Source: Helicobacter_B zhangjianzhongii
Lineage (GTDB): Bacteria; Campylobacterota; Campylobacteria; Campylobacterales; Helicobacteraceae
Direction of reading: 5' to 3'
Length of the DNA stretch: 64,000 nucleotides
Assembly (NCBI RefSeq): GCF_030249855.1
Contig: NZ_JANURN010000005.1
Coordinates: 62,001 to 126,000, forward strand
The notes beneath the pieces were generated by a model, which searched no databases, was not told where the DNA came from, and saw nothing but the letters and a program-made list of their open reading frames with translations. The stretch's first letter is position 1, and each line of letters begins with the position of its first letter. This document shows positions 45,311-53,978 of this stretch, in pieces. Position numbers and translations under genes: made by a program.

Positions 45311-45337
45311 TTTGTGTGAAAAACACCTTTATTATCA

Positions 45338-45484
45338 TCATTGCGAGCCTTGCGTGGCAATCCACAAAAACAAAGCATATTTCCTAGAATCCACTTTTTA
45401 AAAAACACCGCCAATGCTCAAATCGCACAAGTGGATTCTAGTCCCAAAGTCCTAGAATCCACCATCCCCCTAGAATCCACTTTT
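45338..45484. repeat. 42-bp-type element and four 15-bp motifs before hup
   Basis: A short 42-bp-type element (TCATTGCGAG to GTGGCAATCCA) lies at 45338-45364. 15-bp motifs lie at 45384-45398, 45429-45441, 45452-45463 and 45470-45484, in both orientations. With copy 4 this fills the 546-base spacer, and no gene is present. Confidence 0.8.
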
Positions 45485-45525
45485 GACATTTTGTTGGCAT
45501 AAATGATGAAAATAGCGCAGGATAC

Positions 45526-45554
45526 TTGATTTTAAGGCATAAAGTAGCTACAAT
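45526..45554 (+). promoter_or_regulatory. hup promoter
   Basis: TTGATT (45526-45531), a 17-base spacer and TACAAT (45549-45554), 35 bases before the hup start. It is one of the better -35/-10 pairs in the window and fits a highly expressed gene. Confidence 0.65.
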
Positions 45555-45589
45555 AAATCCGCTTTATATTTCAACCTTAAGGAGACACA

Positions 45590-45871
45590 ATGAATAAAGC
45601 AGAATTTGTCGATCTTGTAAAAGATGCAGGAAAACTTCCAAGCAAAAAAGATGCAGAAATCGCTGTAAATGCGTTTATCGCAGCAGTAGAGAAAGCGTTG
45701 AGTAAGAAAAAAAGCGTTGAGCTTGTCGGCTTTGGTAAATTTGAAGCTGTTATGCAAAAAGGTAAGTCTGGTAAAGTTCCAGGAACTAATAAAACTTATA
45801 GCACAAAAGATAAATATGTGCCAAAATTTAAACCAGGCAAAAGCCTAAAAGATCTTGTAGCGAAAAAATAA
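45590..45871 (+). CDS. hup: HU-family nucleoid protein
   Basis: A 93-residue histone-like DNA-binding protein that bends and compacts DNA. The order is typical: MNKAEFVDLVKDAGKLP, helix KKDAEIAVNAFIAAVEKALS, the GFGKFEAVMQKGKSGKVPGT beta arm and the KFKPGKSLKDLV end. The arm is shorter and carries TNKTYSTKDKY rather than the common NPQTGE. Helicobacter has a single HU. AAGGAG lies seven bases before the ATG. The codon choice looks more selected and AT-richer than that of its neighbours. Confidence 0.95.
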   Translation: MNKAEFVDLVKDAGKLPSKKDAEIAVNAFIAAVEKALSKKKSVELVGFGKFEAVMQKGKSGKVPGTNKTYSTKDKYVPKFKPGKSLKDLVAKK

Positions 45872-45881
45872 CTTTCACTAC

Positions 45882-45899
45882 CCCCATTCTATGGGGTTT
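45882..45899 (+). terminator. Weak hairpin between hup and tRNA-Arg
   Basis: CCCCAT-TCT-ATGGGG forms a 6-bp stem followed by only TTT before the tRNA begins at 45900. It could attenuate or mark a processing point so that the tRNA is made by read-through from hup. Confidence 0.4.
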
Positions 45900-45976
45900 G
45901 TCCCCGTAGCTCAGCAGGATAGAGCGTACGATTCCTAATCGTAAGGTCGTGGGTTCGAATCCCGCCGAGGACACCA
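45900..45976 (+). tRNA. tRNA-Arg (anticodon CCT)
   Basis: A 77-base cloverleaf including an encoded CCA. D stem GCTC/GAGC, anticodon stem TACGA/TCGTA with loop TTCCTAA giving anticodon CCT (reads AGG), T stem GTGGG/CCCGC with TTCGAAT. The acceptor arms are GTCCCCG and CGAGGAC, which pair except at 5:68, where C faces A; a T at position 5 would restore pairing. The gene follows hup by 28 bases and has no separate obvious promoter. The 147 bases after it are T-rich and contain no gene. Confidence 0.93.
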
Positions 45977-46123
45977 CTTACTAGATTCTTCTTATCCTTT
46001 TTTGTTTATTGATTTTTTTATGTTGGTTCATTTTTGTTTGCTGTCTGTGTTGTTGTTTTGGGAATGTCTTTTGCTTTAGTATATCTAGGTTTTTGTGAAG
46101 TAAAGTGATTTATGGAGTGTAGT

Positions 46124-47359
46124 ATGACAAGGATTGTAGAAAAAAAATGGAGTTTCACTAGTGTTATTAACGCATATAAAGGTTGCGTGTTTATGGTGCT
46201 TGGCTGCGTGTTTTTCTCATTATCGGCACTATATGCAGCCGATGAAGAAGGGCGATTTACCTACGGACTTGATAGAGATGCCATAGCCCAAGATGGTGCG
46301 CAATACAACGATAGCAATCTCCCCCCACCCTCACAGAATCCAAATCTCGCTGACAATGCTCTAAACAATGAAAATATCCCACTAGATCCAAGCGACCCAA
46401 GCTTTAATGCCAATTTCACACCAAAAGACGCCGATCTTTTGCCTCATCAATATCCCCTAAGCGATAGGCTTACTTCACCAGATATTCCAACCGCCCAGCT
46501 AAAAGCCGCAATGGATGCGATGAAGAAAAATGATGTAGCAACGGCTTTTGCGCTGTTTAAGAAATCTTGTGATGGCGGAAATCCATCTGGCTGCTTTGGA
46601 CTTGGGACAATGTATGCCACAGGCAAGGGTGTTGATGTCAATCTCCAAAAAGCACAGAGATATTATGAGATGGGTTGCTCTGCTGGTGATCCTACTTCTT
46701 GCACCAATCTTGCTATGCTCTATAATGAAAAAACCAATGCAAGCAAAGATGATAAAGAATTAGCAGTGCAATTTTATATGACTGCTTGTCAAGGTGGCGA
46801 TGCGATTGCTTGTAATAATTTGGGCTTTATGTATGCCAATGGCGATGGAGTCGCTAAAGATTTTTTCAAAGCGATTCGTTATTATAAGCTCGCGTGTAAT
46901 GGCGGTAGCAATCTAGGCTGCTATAACCTAGGGCTTATGAGTAATACCAAAAATATTTATGGCAAAAACAAAAATGCACTTTCTAAAGCGGATCTAAACT
47001 ATGTCGCCTGCAATGCTGGGGATATTAAAGGCTGCGCTAATCTTGGATATATGTATGCTAATGGGCTTGAGGGCGTGCCATTAAGCTATGCCTATGCGGC
47101 AAAATACTTCAAAATGGCGTGTGATTCTGCTGATGTGAAGAGCTGTAATAATCTAGGTGTGCTATACCAAAAGGGGCTTGGTGTTACGCAAAACACACGC
47201 TACGCGCTTGATCTTTATGCCTATACTTGCAATGCGGGATTGCAGCAAGGCTGCGATAATTATCGTATCTTAAAGCAGGATTTACAGATCAATCCAAATC
47301 CTACCTATACACTTAAGCCAAAACCATCGAAGCCATCATCGCCTTTTTATAAGCGTTAA
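46124..47359 (+). CDS. Secreted Sel1-like (Hcp-type) cysteine-rich repeat protein
   Basis: A 411-residue protein with an N-terminal signal anchor or long signal peptide (VFMVLGCVFFSLSALYAADE, about residues 24-43), a Pro/Asn-rich linker to about residue 125, then about seven Sel1-like repeats of 36 residues. Each repeat has a Cys pair, for example CDGGNPSGCFGLGTMYATG and CQGGDAIACNNLGFMYANG. Such disulphide-locked repeats define the Helicobacter cysteine-rich proteins (Hcp), which are secreted or periplasmic and interact with the host immune system. The basic Pro/Ser tail is KPKPSKPSSPFYKR. ATG 46124 has GGAG six bases upstream; the ATG at 46112 lacks one. The exact paralogue is not assigned. 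Confidence 0.88.
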   Translation: MTRIVEKKWSFTSVINAYKGCVFMVLGCVFFSLSALYAADEEGRFTYGLDRDAIAQDGAQYNDSNLPPPSQNPNLADNALNNENIPLDPSDPSFNANFTPKDADLLPHQYPLSDRLTSPDIPTAQLKAAMDAMKKNDVATAFALFKKSCDGGNPSGCFGLGTMYATGKGVDVNLQKAQRYYEMGCSAGDPTSCTNLAMLYNEKTNASKDDKELAVQFYMTACQGGDAIACNNLGFMYANGDGVAKDFFKAIRYYKLACNGGSNLGCYNLGLMSNTKNIYGKNKNALSKADLNYVACNAGDIKGCANLGYMYANGLEGVPLSYAYAAKYFKMACDSADVKSCNNLGVLYQKGLGVTQNTRYALDLYAYTCNAGLQQGCDNYRILKQDLQINPNPTYTLKPKPSKPSSPFYKR

Positions 47360-47383
47360 TCTAGAATCTAGCAAAGGATAAGT

Positions 47384-48178
47384 ATGGATACAAACTCTCT
47401 CTCTAGGCTTTTTGGTAAGTTTGCTTCGTGCGCGTTTCCTAAGTGGTTTCAGCGTATTGTTAATCGTGTATATGTGCGGATTTTCCGTATTGATTTGAGT
47501 GATTTTGCTCCGGTTGATTTCTATCCTACGCTTAATGCACTTTTTACAAGAAAGCTAGAGCGTGCGAGAGAAGTGGATTCTAGCAGTGAGTCTATCATCT
47601 CTCCAAGCGATAGCCTTATCACAGAGCAAGGCATAGTTTGTGAGAATCTTGCCCTGCAGATTAAAGGAATGTCCTATCCTGTAGATGAGTTTCTTGGCAC
47701 GCCAAAAGGTGAGGTAGATGGCTTTAGCTATGTCAATCTCTATCTCTCCCCACGCGATTATCACCGCTATCACGCGCCTTGTGATATGGAGATCGTGGAG
47801 GCTAGATATTTTGGCGGAGAGCTTTTGCCTGTGAATTTTCCATCGTTGCGCAAAAATAGCAATTTATTTGTGCGTAATGAGCGGGTCGTGCTTGTGGCAA
47901 ACACCCCACACAACACTAGAATCTACTTCGTGGCTGTGGGTGCGCTTAATGTAGGCAAGATGATATTCCACTTTGATTCTAGGATTGATACTAATGCCAA
48001 GCCAAATGCTAGAGATATTTATGTGTATGATACACCCATATCAGTGAAAAAGGGCGATGAGCTTGGGCATTTTCAAATGGGCTCTACAATCGTGCTTATT
48101 ATGCAAGATATTAGTCTAGAATCATCGCTAGAGCAGACAGTGCGCTTTGGGCAAAGGATCGCGCGCTATGGATTGTGA
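47384..48178 (+). CDS. psd: Phosphatidylserine decarboxylase
   Basis: Inner-membrane pyruvoyl enzyme that makes phosphatidylethanolamine. The 264-residue proenzyme has FYPTLNALFTRKL, the catalytic-domain motif YLSPRDYHRYHAP, and the self-cleavage site near the C terminus in HFQMGSTIVLI, where the Ser becomes the pyruvoyl group. EVDSSSES near residue 65 comes from a 15-bp motif (47571-47583), in a variable loop before SPSDS. The final 11 bases overlap thiL. Confidence 0.94.
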   Translation: MDTNSLSRLFGKFASCAFPKWFQRIVNRVYVRIFRIDLSDFAPVDFYPTLNALFTRKLERAREVDSSSESIISPSDSLITEQGIVCENLALQIKGMSYPVDEFLGTPKGEVDGFSYVNLYLSPRDYHRYHAPCDMEIVEARYFGGELLPVNFPSLRKNSNLFVRNERVVLVANTPHNTRIYFVAVGALNVGKMIFHFDSRIDTNAKPNARDIYVYDTPISVKKGDELGHFQMGSTIVLIMQDISLESSLEQTVRFGQRIARYGL

Positions 48179-49127
48179 GAGGCTTTTCATCTCTGCTTTA
48201 CATAAATCTGGAGTATTGCTTGGGGTGGGAGATGATGCCGTGCTACTGCAAGATGTAAGCCGTATAAGCCCTAGAATCCACTTTTTTACCCCTAGAATCA
48301 AAAGCCCAAAATATAGGCATTTACAAGGAATTTCTAGCAGTAGTTTTGCTAGAGTGCTAGGCAAGCATAAGGAGCTTCTTGTCGCTGCTGATGGATTCTG
48401 TGAGCATATACACTTTAAGCGCGAGTGGTTGAGCTTAGAAGAGATCGCTACTAAGGCTATGCTTATCAATATTTCTGATATGTTTGCGATGAATGCTCTG
48501 CCAAAATACGCGCTTTTGTCCGTTGCGCTACCACATTTGCAAGCTAAAGAAATCACCCAAATCGCCCAAGCCCTAGCCAATGTCGCTAGGAGCTATAATG
48601 TCAAGCTTATCGGTGGAGATACGATGAAAGGAGAGAGTCTAGCCTTTCATATCACGATGCTTGGCGTGCCAAATGGCAAGATTTTAGGGCGCAAGGGGCT
48701 AAAAGCTGGGGATTTGGTGTATTGCACAGGGAGGGTTGGACAGAGTCTTTATGCGCTTTTGTGGCTACTTAGAGGTGGTAAGATCGCGCATTCTAAGCGG
48801 TTTGCGCGGTTTATCGCACCTTGTTTGCGTGATCAATTTATCGCGGCTATCGCGCCTTTTGCTAGGGTGGGGCTTGATGTATCTGATGGGGTTTTAAGAG
48901 AGCTGCACACGCTTAGTGCGCTAAATCACTTGCGCTTTAGCTCTCTCACAAAATCGCGCATACCAGCATATAAAAGTGGGGAGGAGTATGAGCTGCTCTT
49001 TGCCATAGCTCCGCGCCATAAACACAGGCTTTTGCGAGTGGCGAAGCGCACGCGCACGCCGCTAGAGTTTATAGCAAAGGCTAAGCGCATAGGTAGCAAG
49101 CTTCCTAGGGCTAGAATCTGGCATTGA
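48168..49127 (+). CDS. thiL: Thiamine-monophosphate kinase
   Basis: Phosphorylates thiamine phosphate to the active diphosphate. The 319-residue protein shows GVGDDAVLL, ADGFCEHIHFKREW, GGDTMKGESL, VGLDVSDGVLREL and GEEYELLFAI, all in the expected order. Residues about 33-60 (RISPRIHFFTPRIKSPKYRH) form an insertion containing one complete and one truncated 15-bp motif (48271-48285 and 48292), between the first nucleotide-binding motif and ADGF. ATG 48168 lies inside the psd 3' end, with AAAGGA about nine bases upstream. Confidence 0.92.
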   Translation: MDCERLFISALHKSGVLLGVGDDAVLLQDVSRISPRIHFFTPRIKSPKYRHLQGISSSSFARVLGKHKELLVAADGFCEHIHFKREWLSLEEIATKAMLINISDMFAMNALPKYALLSVALPHLQAKEITQIAQALANVARSYNVKLIGGDTMKGESLAFHITMLGVPNGKILGRKGLKAGDLVYCTGRVGQSLYALLWLLRGGKIAHSKRFARFIAPCLRDQFIAAIAPFARVGLDVSDGVLRELHTLSALNHLRFSSLTKSRIPAYKSGEEYELLFAIAPRHKHRLLRVAKRTRTPLEFIAKAKRIGSKLPRARIWH

Positions 49128-49142
49128 TATAGAGATATAGGC

Positions 49143-49148
49143 TATAAT
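49143..49148 (+). promoter_or_regulatory. -10 element of the outer-membrane protein gene
   Basis: TATAAT lies 26 bases before the ATG at 49175, immediately after thiL. A TTGATA at 49124 is too close (13 bases) to act as a normal -35. Confidence 0.55.
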
Positions 49149-49174
49149 GTGCGCATTTAGCTAAGGGGTTTGGT

Positions 49175-49714
49175 ATGAGAGCTTTTAGAGTGGTGGTTTT
49201 TGCGTGTTTGTGTGGGGTGAAGCTCTACGGGCTAGATCCCCAAACACAAGCACGGAATGATTATTTTGGTAATTGGTGGCAGCTTGCGAGCTTTCACATA
49301 GGCTCAAGCATTGATTTCAACACGCCAAATGGCGGTGCTATGGGGATAAATATCGGTGCTAGCGCGGGGAAGAATTATGTGTTTCTCAATGATTTAGATA
49401 TAGGTGTGCGTGCGAAATATCTCTATGCTAAGACAGCGGTCTCTACGCATTCTTTGGGGGCTATGCTCTATGTGCATTCTTGGAATAAGCCTAATGCCGG
49501 GCTATTTTCTTTTGCTCTAGGGGGCGGTATGCTTGCTGCTCATCGGCTGGATTCTAGTGTGTTTGGTGGGTATATTGAAGTGGGGGTTGCTTTATTTAAG
49601 TTTTTCCCTGTGAATGCAGACTTGCTCTATCGCGCTAGCTTCTATCCCGTCAATAATCCCCTTGCTATGGCAGAGATGACACACGGGATCCATATTGTGT
49701 TTGGGTTTTTCTAG
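49175..49714 (+). CDS. Small outer-membrane beta-barrel protein
   Basis: A 179-residue protein with signal peptide MRAFRVVVFACLCGVKLYG. After it come alternating amphipathic strands (GGAMGINIGASAGKNYVFL, LFSFALGGGMLAAHRL, FGGYIEVGVALFKFFPVNAD) and a C-terminal Phe (GIHIVFGFF), the usual signature for BAM-dependent insertion. It resembles the short barrel proteins common in Helicobacter but I recognise no named family. AAGGGG lies upstream of the ATG. The 3' end overlaps the converging minus-strand gene by four bases. Confidence 0.8.
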   Translation: MRAFRVVVFACLCGVKLYGLDPQTQARNDYFGNWWQLASFHIGSSIDFNTPNGGAMGINIGASAGKNYVFLNDLDIGVRAKYLYAKTAVSTHSLGAMLYVHSWNKPNAGLFSFALGGGMLAAHRLDSSVFGGYIEVGVALFKFFPVNADLLYRASFYPVNNPLAMAEMTHGIHIVFGFF

Positions 49715-51364
49715 CGCACGCGGTAGATATATACTCCAAGTGGTGCGTGAAAGATATTGTTTGCTAGATGTTTGGCATATTGTGGTGCGTGGGTGATTAG
49801 GGCATATTTGGCAAGAGTTTTTGGGCTAATATCATAGAATCCAGCATAGCTAGAAGCAAATATTTCCTCATAATCTGCGCGAAGTTTGGCGAGATATTGC
49901 GGCGTGATGTGGGCTTGCGTGTAGGAGTCTAAATAGAGTAGGTCGCCACTTTTTGGCGTTTGGAGAGTAGGGGAGTTAAAGATGCTGTATGGAGAAGAGA
50001 GGTCGATATGAGGCGTGGTAGTGGGCGGTAGATTGGTCGCTAGGTCAAAATCTCTGCCGCCAAAATATCGCACAAACCACCCTAAGTATCCGTAAAACAC
50101 TTTGCCAAGCGGATCTTGATTCTGTCCTAGCATAAAGATTTTGGTGCTAGGATTTGTGTGCGTGTAGTTTGCTAGAAATTGTGCGGCTTGCAGATAATGT
50201 GGTGGCAGAATCTTAATGCTTGTGTAGTGCGAGAGCGCGCTTGGGATATTGATTAGAGCGTGTATTAGGCACACTACTACAAAGAGCTTGCGCAAATGCT
50301 TATAGTAAAGTTTTGTATAAAATGCCACAGGCAAACACGCCATAACATAGCAAGGGAAAAAGTAATAAGGCGTGAAAATCATCAGCACAAAATAGCTAGC
50401 CCCATAGGCTAGGGCAGCGATAAGCAAGGAGTCATAAAAGGCATAGTGAGAATTTAGAGCTGTTTTGTCATCACTTTTTATGGCTTGGGATACTTTGTAG
50501 ATACGCACGATCAGCACCGCTGGAGCAAAGAGAAACAAAAACGGGTGATAAAGCAGGGCATTTATCATATCTTTTGCTACTTGCATATCTTTTAGCCCAA
50601 AGTTAGCATAGGATTTTTGGATATGTGGCACCACAAGCCACAGGTATAATCCCATAAATACACACGCCACAAGCAATAGCACAAGCCCCACGATGATAAT
50701 AGGCATATCAGCGCGATTTTTTGGCACACCGCTTGTATATCCATAGAAATATCTAAGCCCAAGAAGCAGAGCCAAACTCCCACAGATAAACACACAATCT
50801 GGCTCTTTGTAAAACATACTCACCCCACCACACACGATACATACCACCGCCCACAATGCCACACGCTTTTGCTCGTAAGCTAGGAAAAATAGCCCCAAAA
50901 TATACCCACTAAGCCACACGACTTGCACTCTCTCTGGAAAGCAAACCCCCATAAACACAATCACAAAGCCAAGGTTAATAAAGCATATAAGCAACGCTAG
51001 CATACTATATGAGAGCGGCACGATTTGTATAAGCAGGTAAAACATCACGCAAGCAAGCAGGGTAAATAGCATAACATTTGCGAAAAAGTAGATTCTAGGG
51101 GCTGCAAGAATATCGCTTGTGGGAAATAAATACATTAAGAGATTGAGATCCATAAAGGCTAGTGGGTAGAATCTACCTTTGTCAAAGTGATCGACCCCCC
51201 AATAAATGGGCTTAGATTCTATGATATTGAAAAAAATCAGCGCATCATCAAGATTGAAAGACACGCTTGGGCGATAATATATAAGCCCCCCCCCCTATAA
51301 GAATTATTGCTAGTAAGCTAATTGTGATTATTTTGTTTGAGTGTATATTGTGTAGAGTAGTCAT
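49711..51364 (-). CDS. Multi-pass membrane protein, glycosyltransferase-like, phase-variable and out of frame as sequenced
   Basis: The main frame (51264 down to 49711) has about ten hydrophobic helices and begins without a convincing start. Just upstream on the minus strand, ATG at 51364 with AGGA five bases before it opens MTTLHNIHSNKIITISLLA. After 23 codons it enters a run of ten G (51286-51295). With ten G it stops soon after, at SPKRVFQS. With nine or twelve G it fuses exactly to the main frame, giving a 550-residue protein with a signal-anchor helix, DDALIFFNIIESKPIYWG, and a C-terminal soluble domain. This layout (N-terminal helix, acidic DDAL pair, many helices) recalls GT-C glycosyltransferases of the PMT/ArnT kind. 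The gene is therefore OFF here. Substrate unknown. Confidence 0.82.
51286..51295 (-). repeat. Poly-G tract (G10), OFF configuration
   Basis: Ten C on the plus strand. A single base loss would join the N-terminal 23 codons to the long downstream frame. The plus-strand flank CCCTATAAGAA is identical to the flank of the tract at 59520-59528. Confidence 0.9.
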
Positions 51365-51506
51365 ATTTTTCCTAAATTTTGGGCTTGTGAAAGTGCCGAT
51401 GATACCATATCTTGCGTGAAAGTGCATTCTAGGAAAATAGCAAGGCTAAAGATTTGGAGCTAGAATCCACTTTTATAAAAGCTATTTTCTGCTAATCATT
51501 TTCACC

Positions 51507-52217
51507 CTATTGTTTCTTTTGTCTATTTTCTTTCCCTAGAATCCATAAAAAATGATCTAAATCTCGTGTCTTTTCATTTTCAAGCCCATAGAACTCAGCA
51601 AATCTATCAATGGCTTGGAGAAAAGTATCGTAGTTTTCAAGTTTTCTAAGCTTTGTATCAATAAGCTTTTTTTCAAAAAAATTTGTGCCTACTAGCTCAC
51701 TAGGTATATCCGCAAACTTATTGCTTGTATCACTTTTGCCATTATTAAACAACACCAACACTTCACGCACAAAGCTATCATAGATTCTAAAGGCGTTTTG
51801 ATTGTGGTGGAAGCAGTATTTTGTCGCAAAGGAGTAAAAGACTTTTTTCTTACTATCTTTTCTTTCACATTCTGCGATTTGCTCAATAATACCCTTTAAT
51901 TCATCATAATTTTTTGGGTTAGCATTGCGTATTTTTTGGTGGATTTTACTCTCTACTTCAAGTTCGGCAATGTGTTTAGCAACTTCATAAATACCAAATT
52001 TTGCAAGATTAGTGCTATAAAAGCTATCTAGCACAGAAACCTTTAGTAGCACAATTTGCTCTAAATTTTCTCGCCCCAATTTAGCAAAAACTCCATTTTC
52101 ACTAAAAATATTTTCAATCACCTTTTCTTGCTCTCGGTAGCTTTCATACTTATCACTATCGTATATCCCTAAAACCCTGTCATAAAATTTTTTCATCTTT
52201 TCTTTATGCCCACTCAT
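51507..52217 (-). CDS. AT-rich hypothetical protein of unrecognised family
   Basis: A 236-residue soluble, mostly helical and Lys/Glu-rich protein. I do not recognise the family. Notable segments are KVFYSFATKYCFHHNQNAFR followed by IYDSFVREVL, which could be a DNA- or nucleotide-related helical core, and DLDHFLWILGKENRQKKQ at the C terminus. Base composition is clearly more AT-rich than its neighbours, codon use is biased towards AAA/TTT/AAT, and the 15-bp motif is absent from the coding region, all suggesting later acquisition. It follows the ABC-F gene by three bases in the same direction, so it is probably co-transcribed. The start at 52217 has no strong ribosome site. Confidence 0.65.
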   Translation of the reverse strand: MSGHKEKMKKFYDRVLGIYDSDKYESYREQEKVIENIFSENGVFAKLGRENLEQIVLLKVSVLDSFYSTNLAKFGIYEVAKHIAELEVESKIHQKIRNANPKNYDELKGIIEQIAECERKDSKKKVFYSFATKYCFHHNQNAFRIYDSFVREVLVLFNNGKSDTSNKFADIPSELVGTNFFEKKLIDTKLRKLENYDTFLQAIDRFAEFYGLENEKTRDLDHFLWILGKENRQKKQ

Positions 52218-52220
52218 CTA

Positions 52221-53831
52221 TCATTCCCCTTTAGATTCTAAATACTCCTCATAACTGCCGCGGAAGTCTATGATTTCTGCACCATTCCCGCTAGAATCCA
52301 CTTTTAGCTCAATGATTCTATTTGCATAAGCATCAATGAGCTCCCTATCGTGGCTGACGCAAATCACATTCCCGCTAAATTTATACAACGCCTCACCTAG
52401 TGCGATAATAGATTCTAAATCAAGGTGGTTTGTAGGCTCATCAAGCACCAAGAAATTCCCCCCTTCTAGCATAAGTTTGCTAAGCACCATTCTGTGCTTT
52501 TCCCCACCGCTTAGGGCGTTTATGGGCTTTTCTTGCTCTTCACCGCTAAAGAGCATTCGCCCAAGCGCATTGCGTATTTCCCCACTCTCTTTTTTCTTAT
52601 CAAAGCCCCTTAGCCATTCATACAGGCTCTCTTCTCCGCTTATCTCTTCGCTCACATTTTGTGGGAAGTAGCCTCTTTGCGTGGTCGCCCCCCATTTGAC
52701 TAGCCCAGAATCCGCAGCTAACTCTTCTACTAGAATCTTACATAAAGTGCTTTTGCCCACGCCATTTGCACCGATGATAGCGATTTTATCCCCGGGCAAA
52801 ATTTTCAAACTCACATTGTTTAGCACACATAAATCCCCATAGCTTTTTGAGATATTCTCACACTCTAGGGCTTCGTTGCCAATGGGGCGATTGGGCTTAA
52901 ACACAATGCTAGGATCTCGCCTAGAGCTAACGGCTAGAGATTCAATATTAAGCTTTTCAAGCTGCTTTTGGCGGCTTGTGGCTTGACGGGCTTTACTCGC
53001 ATTAGCAGAAAAACGCGCGATAAAGGATTCTAGCTCCTCTTTTTCTTTAAGCTTTTTGTTTCGCTCCATTTCTTGCTGCTTGGCAATAAGCGTTGAGGCA
53101 ATATACCAATCATCATAATTCCCGCTAAACTCCCGCACAGAGCCAAAATCCATATCCAAAATATGCGTGCAGACGCTGTTTAAAAAATGTCTATCGTGGC
53201 TAATGACTACAAGTGTGCCTTGATGGCGTTTGAGATTATCTTCAAGCCACGCGATAGAGTGTAAGTCAAGGTTGTTTGTGGGCTCATCTAGGAGCAAAAT
53301 ATCAGGCTTTGGGAATAGCACTTGAGCAAGCAAAATCTTAAACTTATCCCCACCGGTTAGGGTTTTCATCAATTCATTATGACTACTAGATTCAAAGCCC
53401 AAATCTTCTAGTATTTTTTCAATCACCACTTCGCATTCATACATTGGATCTTCTTCAGCACAAATCATCTCTAGCTCACCTAGCTCGGCATTGACCTTAT
53501 CATCGCTCAAATCGCCATTTTCATAGAGATATTCCTTGCGTTTTATGGCGTCATATAATCGCTTATTGCCTAGCAGCACCGCATCTTTTAGACTAAGCTC
53601 TTCAAAAGCATATTGATCCTGCCCTAAAACGCCCATTTTTAAGCCCTTTTCTATGGTAACTTCTCCGTTGCTTGCTTCATACTCTCCGCTTAGGATTTTT
53701 AAAAATGTCGATTTCCCCGCACCATTTGCCCCGATAAGCCCATAGCGTTTGCCAGAATCTAGCTTAATATTGACATTTTCAAAGAGCTTTTTTGTCGCGT
53801 AACGCATTGAAAGATTGATTGTTTGTAGCAT
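52221..53831 (-). CDS. ABC-F family ATPase (YbiT-like)
   Basis: A 536-residue soluble protein with two ABC ATPase domains and no membrane segments. Walker A motifs are GANGAGKST and GANGVGKST, signature motifs LTGGDKFKIL and LSGGEKHRM, and Walker B motifs ILLLDEPTNNLD and FLVLDEPTNHLD; a charged linker (KLKEKEELESFIARFSANAS) joins them. ABC-F proteins bind the ribosomal E site and relieve stalled translation. ATG 53831 (MLQTINLSMRYATKK) is preceded by AAGGAC; the longer frame to 53885 lacks support. KVDSSGNG near the C terminus comes from a 15-bp motif (52291-52305). The class within ABC-F is from overall resemblance only. Confidence 0.9.
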   Translation of the reverse strand: MLQTINLSMRYATKKLFENVNIKLDSGKRYGLIGANGAGKSTFLKILSGEYEASNGEVTIEKGLKMGVLGQDQYAFEELSLKDAVLLGNKRLYDAIKRKEYLYENGDLSDDKVNAELGELEMICAEEDPMYECEVVIEKILEDLGFESSSHNELMKTLTGGDKFKILLAQVLFPKPDILLLDEPTNNLDLHSIAWLEDNLKRHQGTLVVISHDRHFLNSVCTHILDMDFGSVREFSGNYDDWYIASTLIAKQQEMERNKKLKEKEELESFIARFSANASKARQATSRQKQLEKLNIESLAVSSRRDPSIVFKPNRPIGNEALECENISKSYGDLCVLNNVSLKILPGDKIAIIGANGVGKSTLCKILVEELAADSGLVKWGATTQRGYFPQNVSEEISGEESLYEWLRGFDKKKESGEIRNALGRMLFSGEEQEKPINALSGGEKHRMVLSKLMLEGGNFLVLDEPTNHLDLESIIALGEALYKFSGNVICVSHDRELIDAYANRIIELKVDSSGNGAEIIDFRGSYEEYLESKGE

Positions 53832-53870
53832 TGTGTGTCCTTGCAGATAAACTTGTGAAGTAAAGGCGTG

Positions 53871-53876
53871 ATTGTA
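53871..53876 (-). promoter_or_regulatory. -10 element of the ABC-F gene
   Basis: ATTGTA on the plus strand reads TACAAT on the minus strand, 40 bases before the ATG at 53831. Confidence 0.4.
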
Positions 53877-53950
53877 GCATATCAATGCAGATTCTCGCTA
53901 TCGCAATGCTTAGTTGTTTTATCATTTTGGTATATTTTTAGGATTTTACA

Positions 53951-53978
53951 TTGACTTTTTTTATTAAGATATTATAAT
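53951..53978 (+). promoter_or_regulatory. ccoG promoter
   Basis: TTGACT (53951-53956), a 16-base AT spacer and TATAAT (53973-53978), a near-consensus housekeeping promoter. The 117-base leader to ccoG contains GGCTGTCATT twice (54011 and 54030) with a shortened copy between them. Confidence 0.7.
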
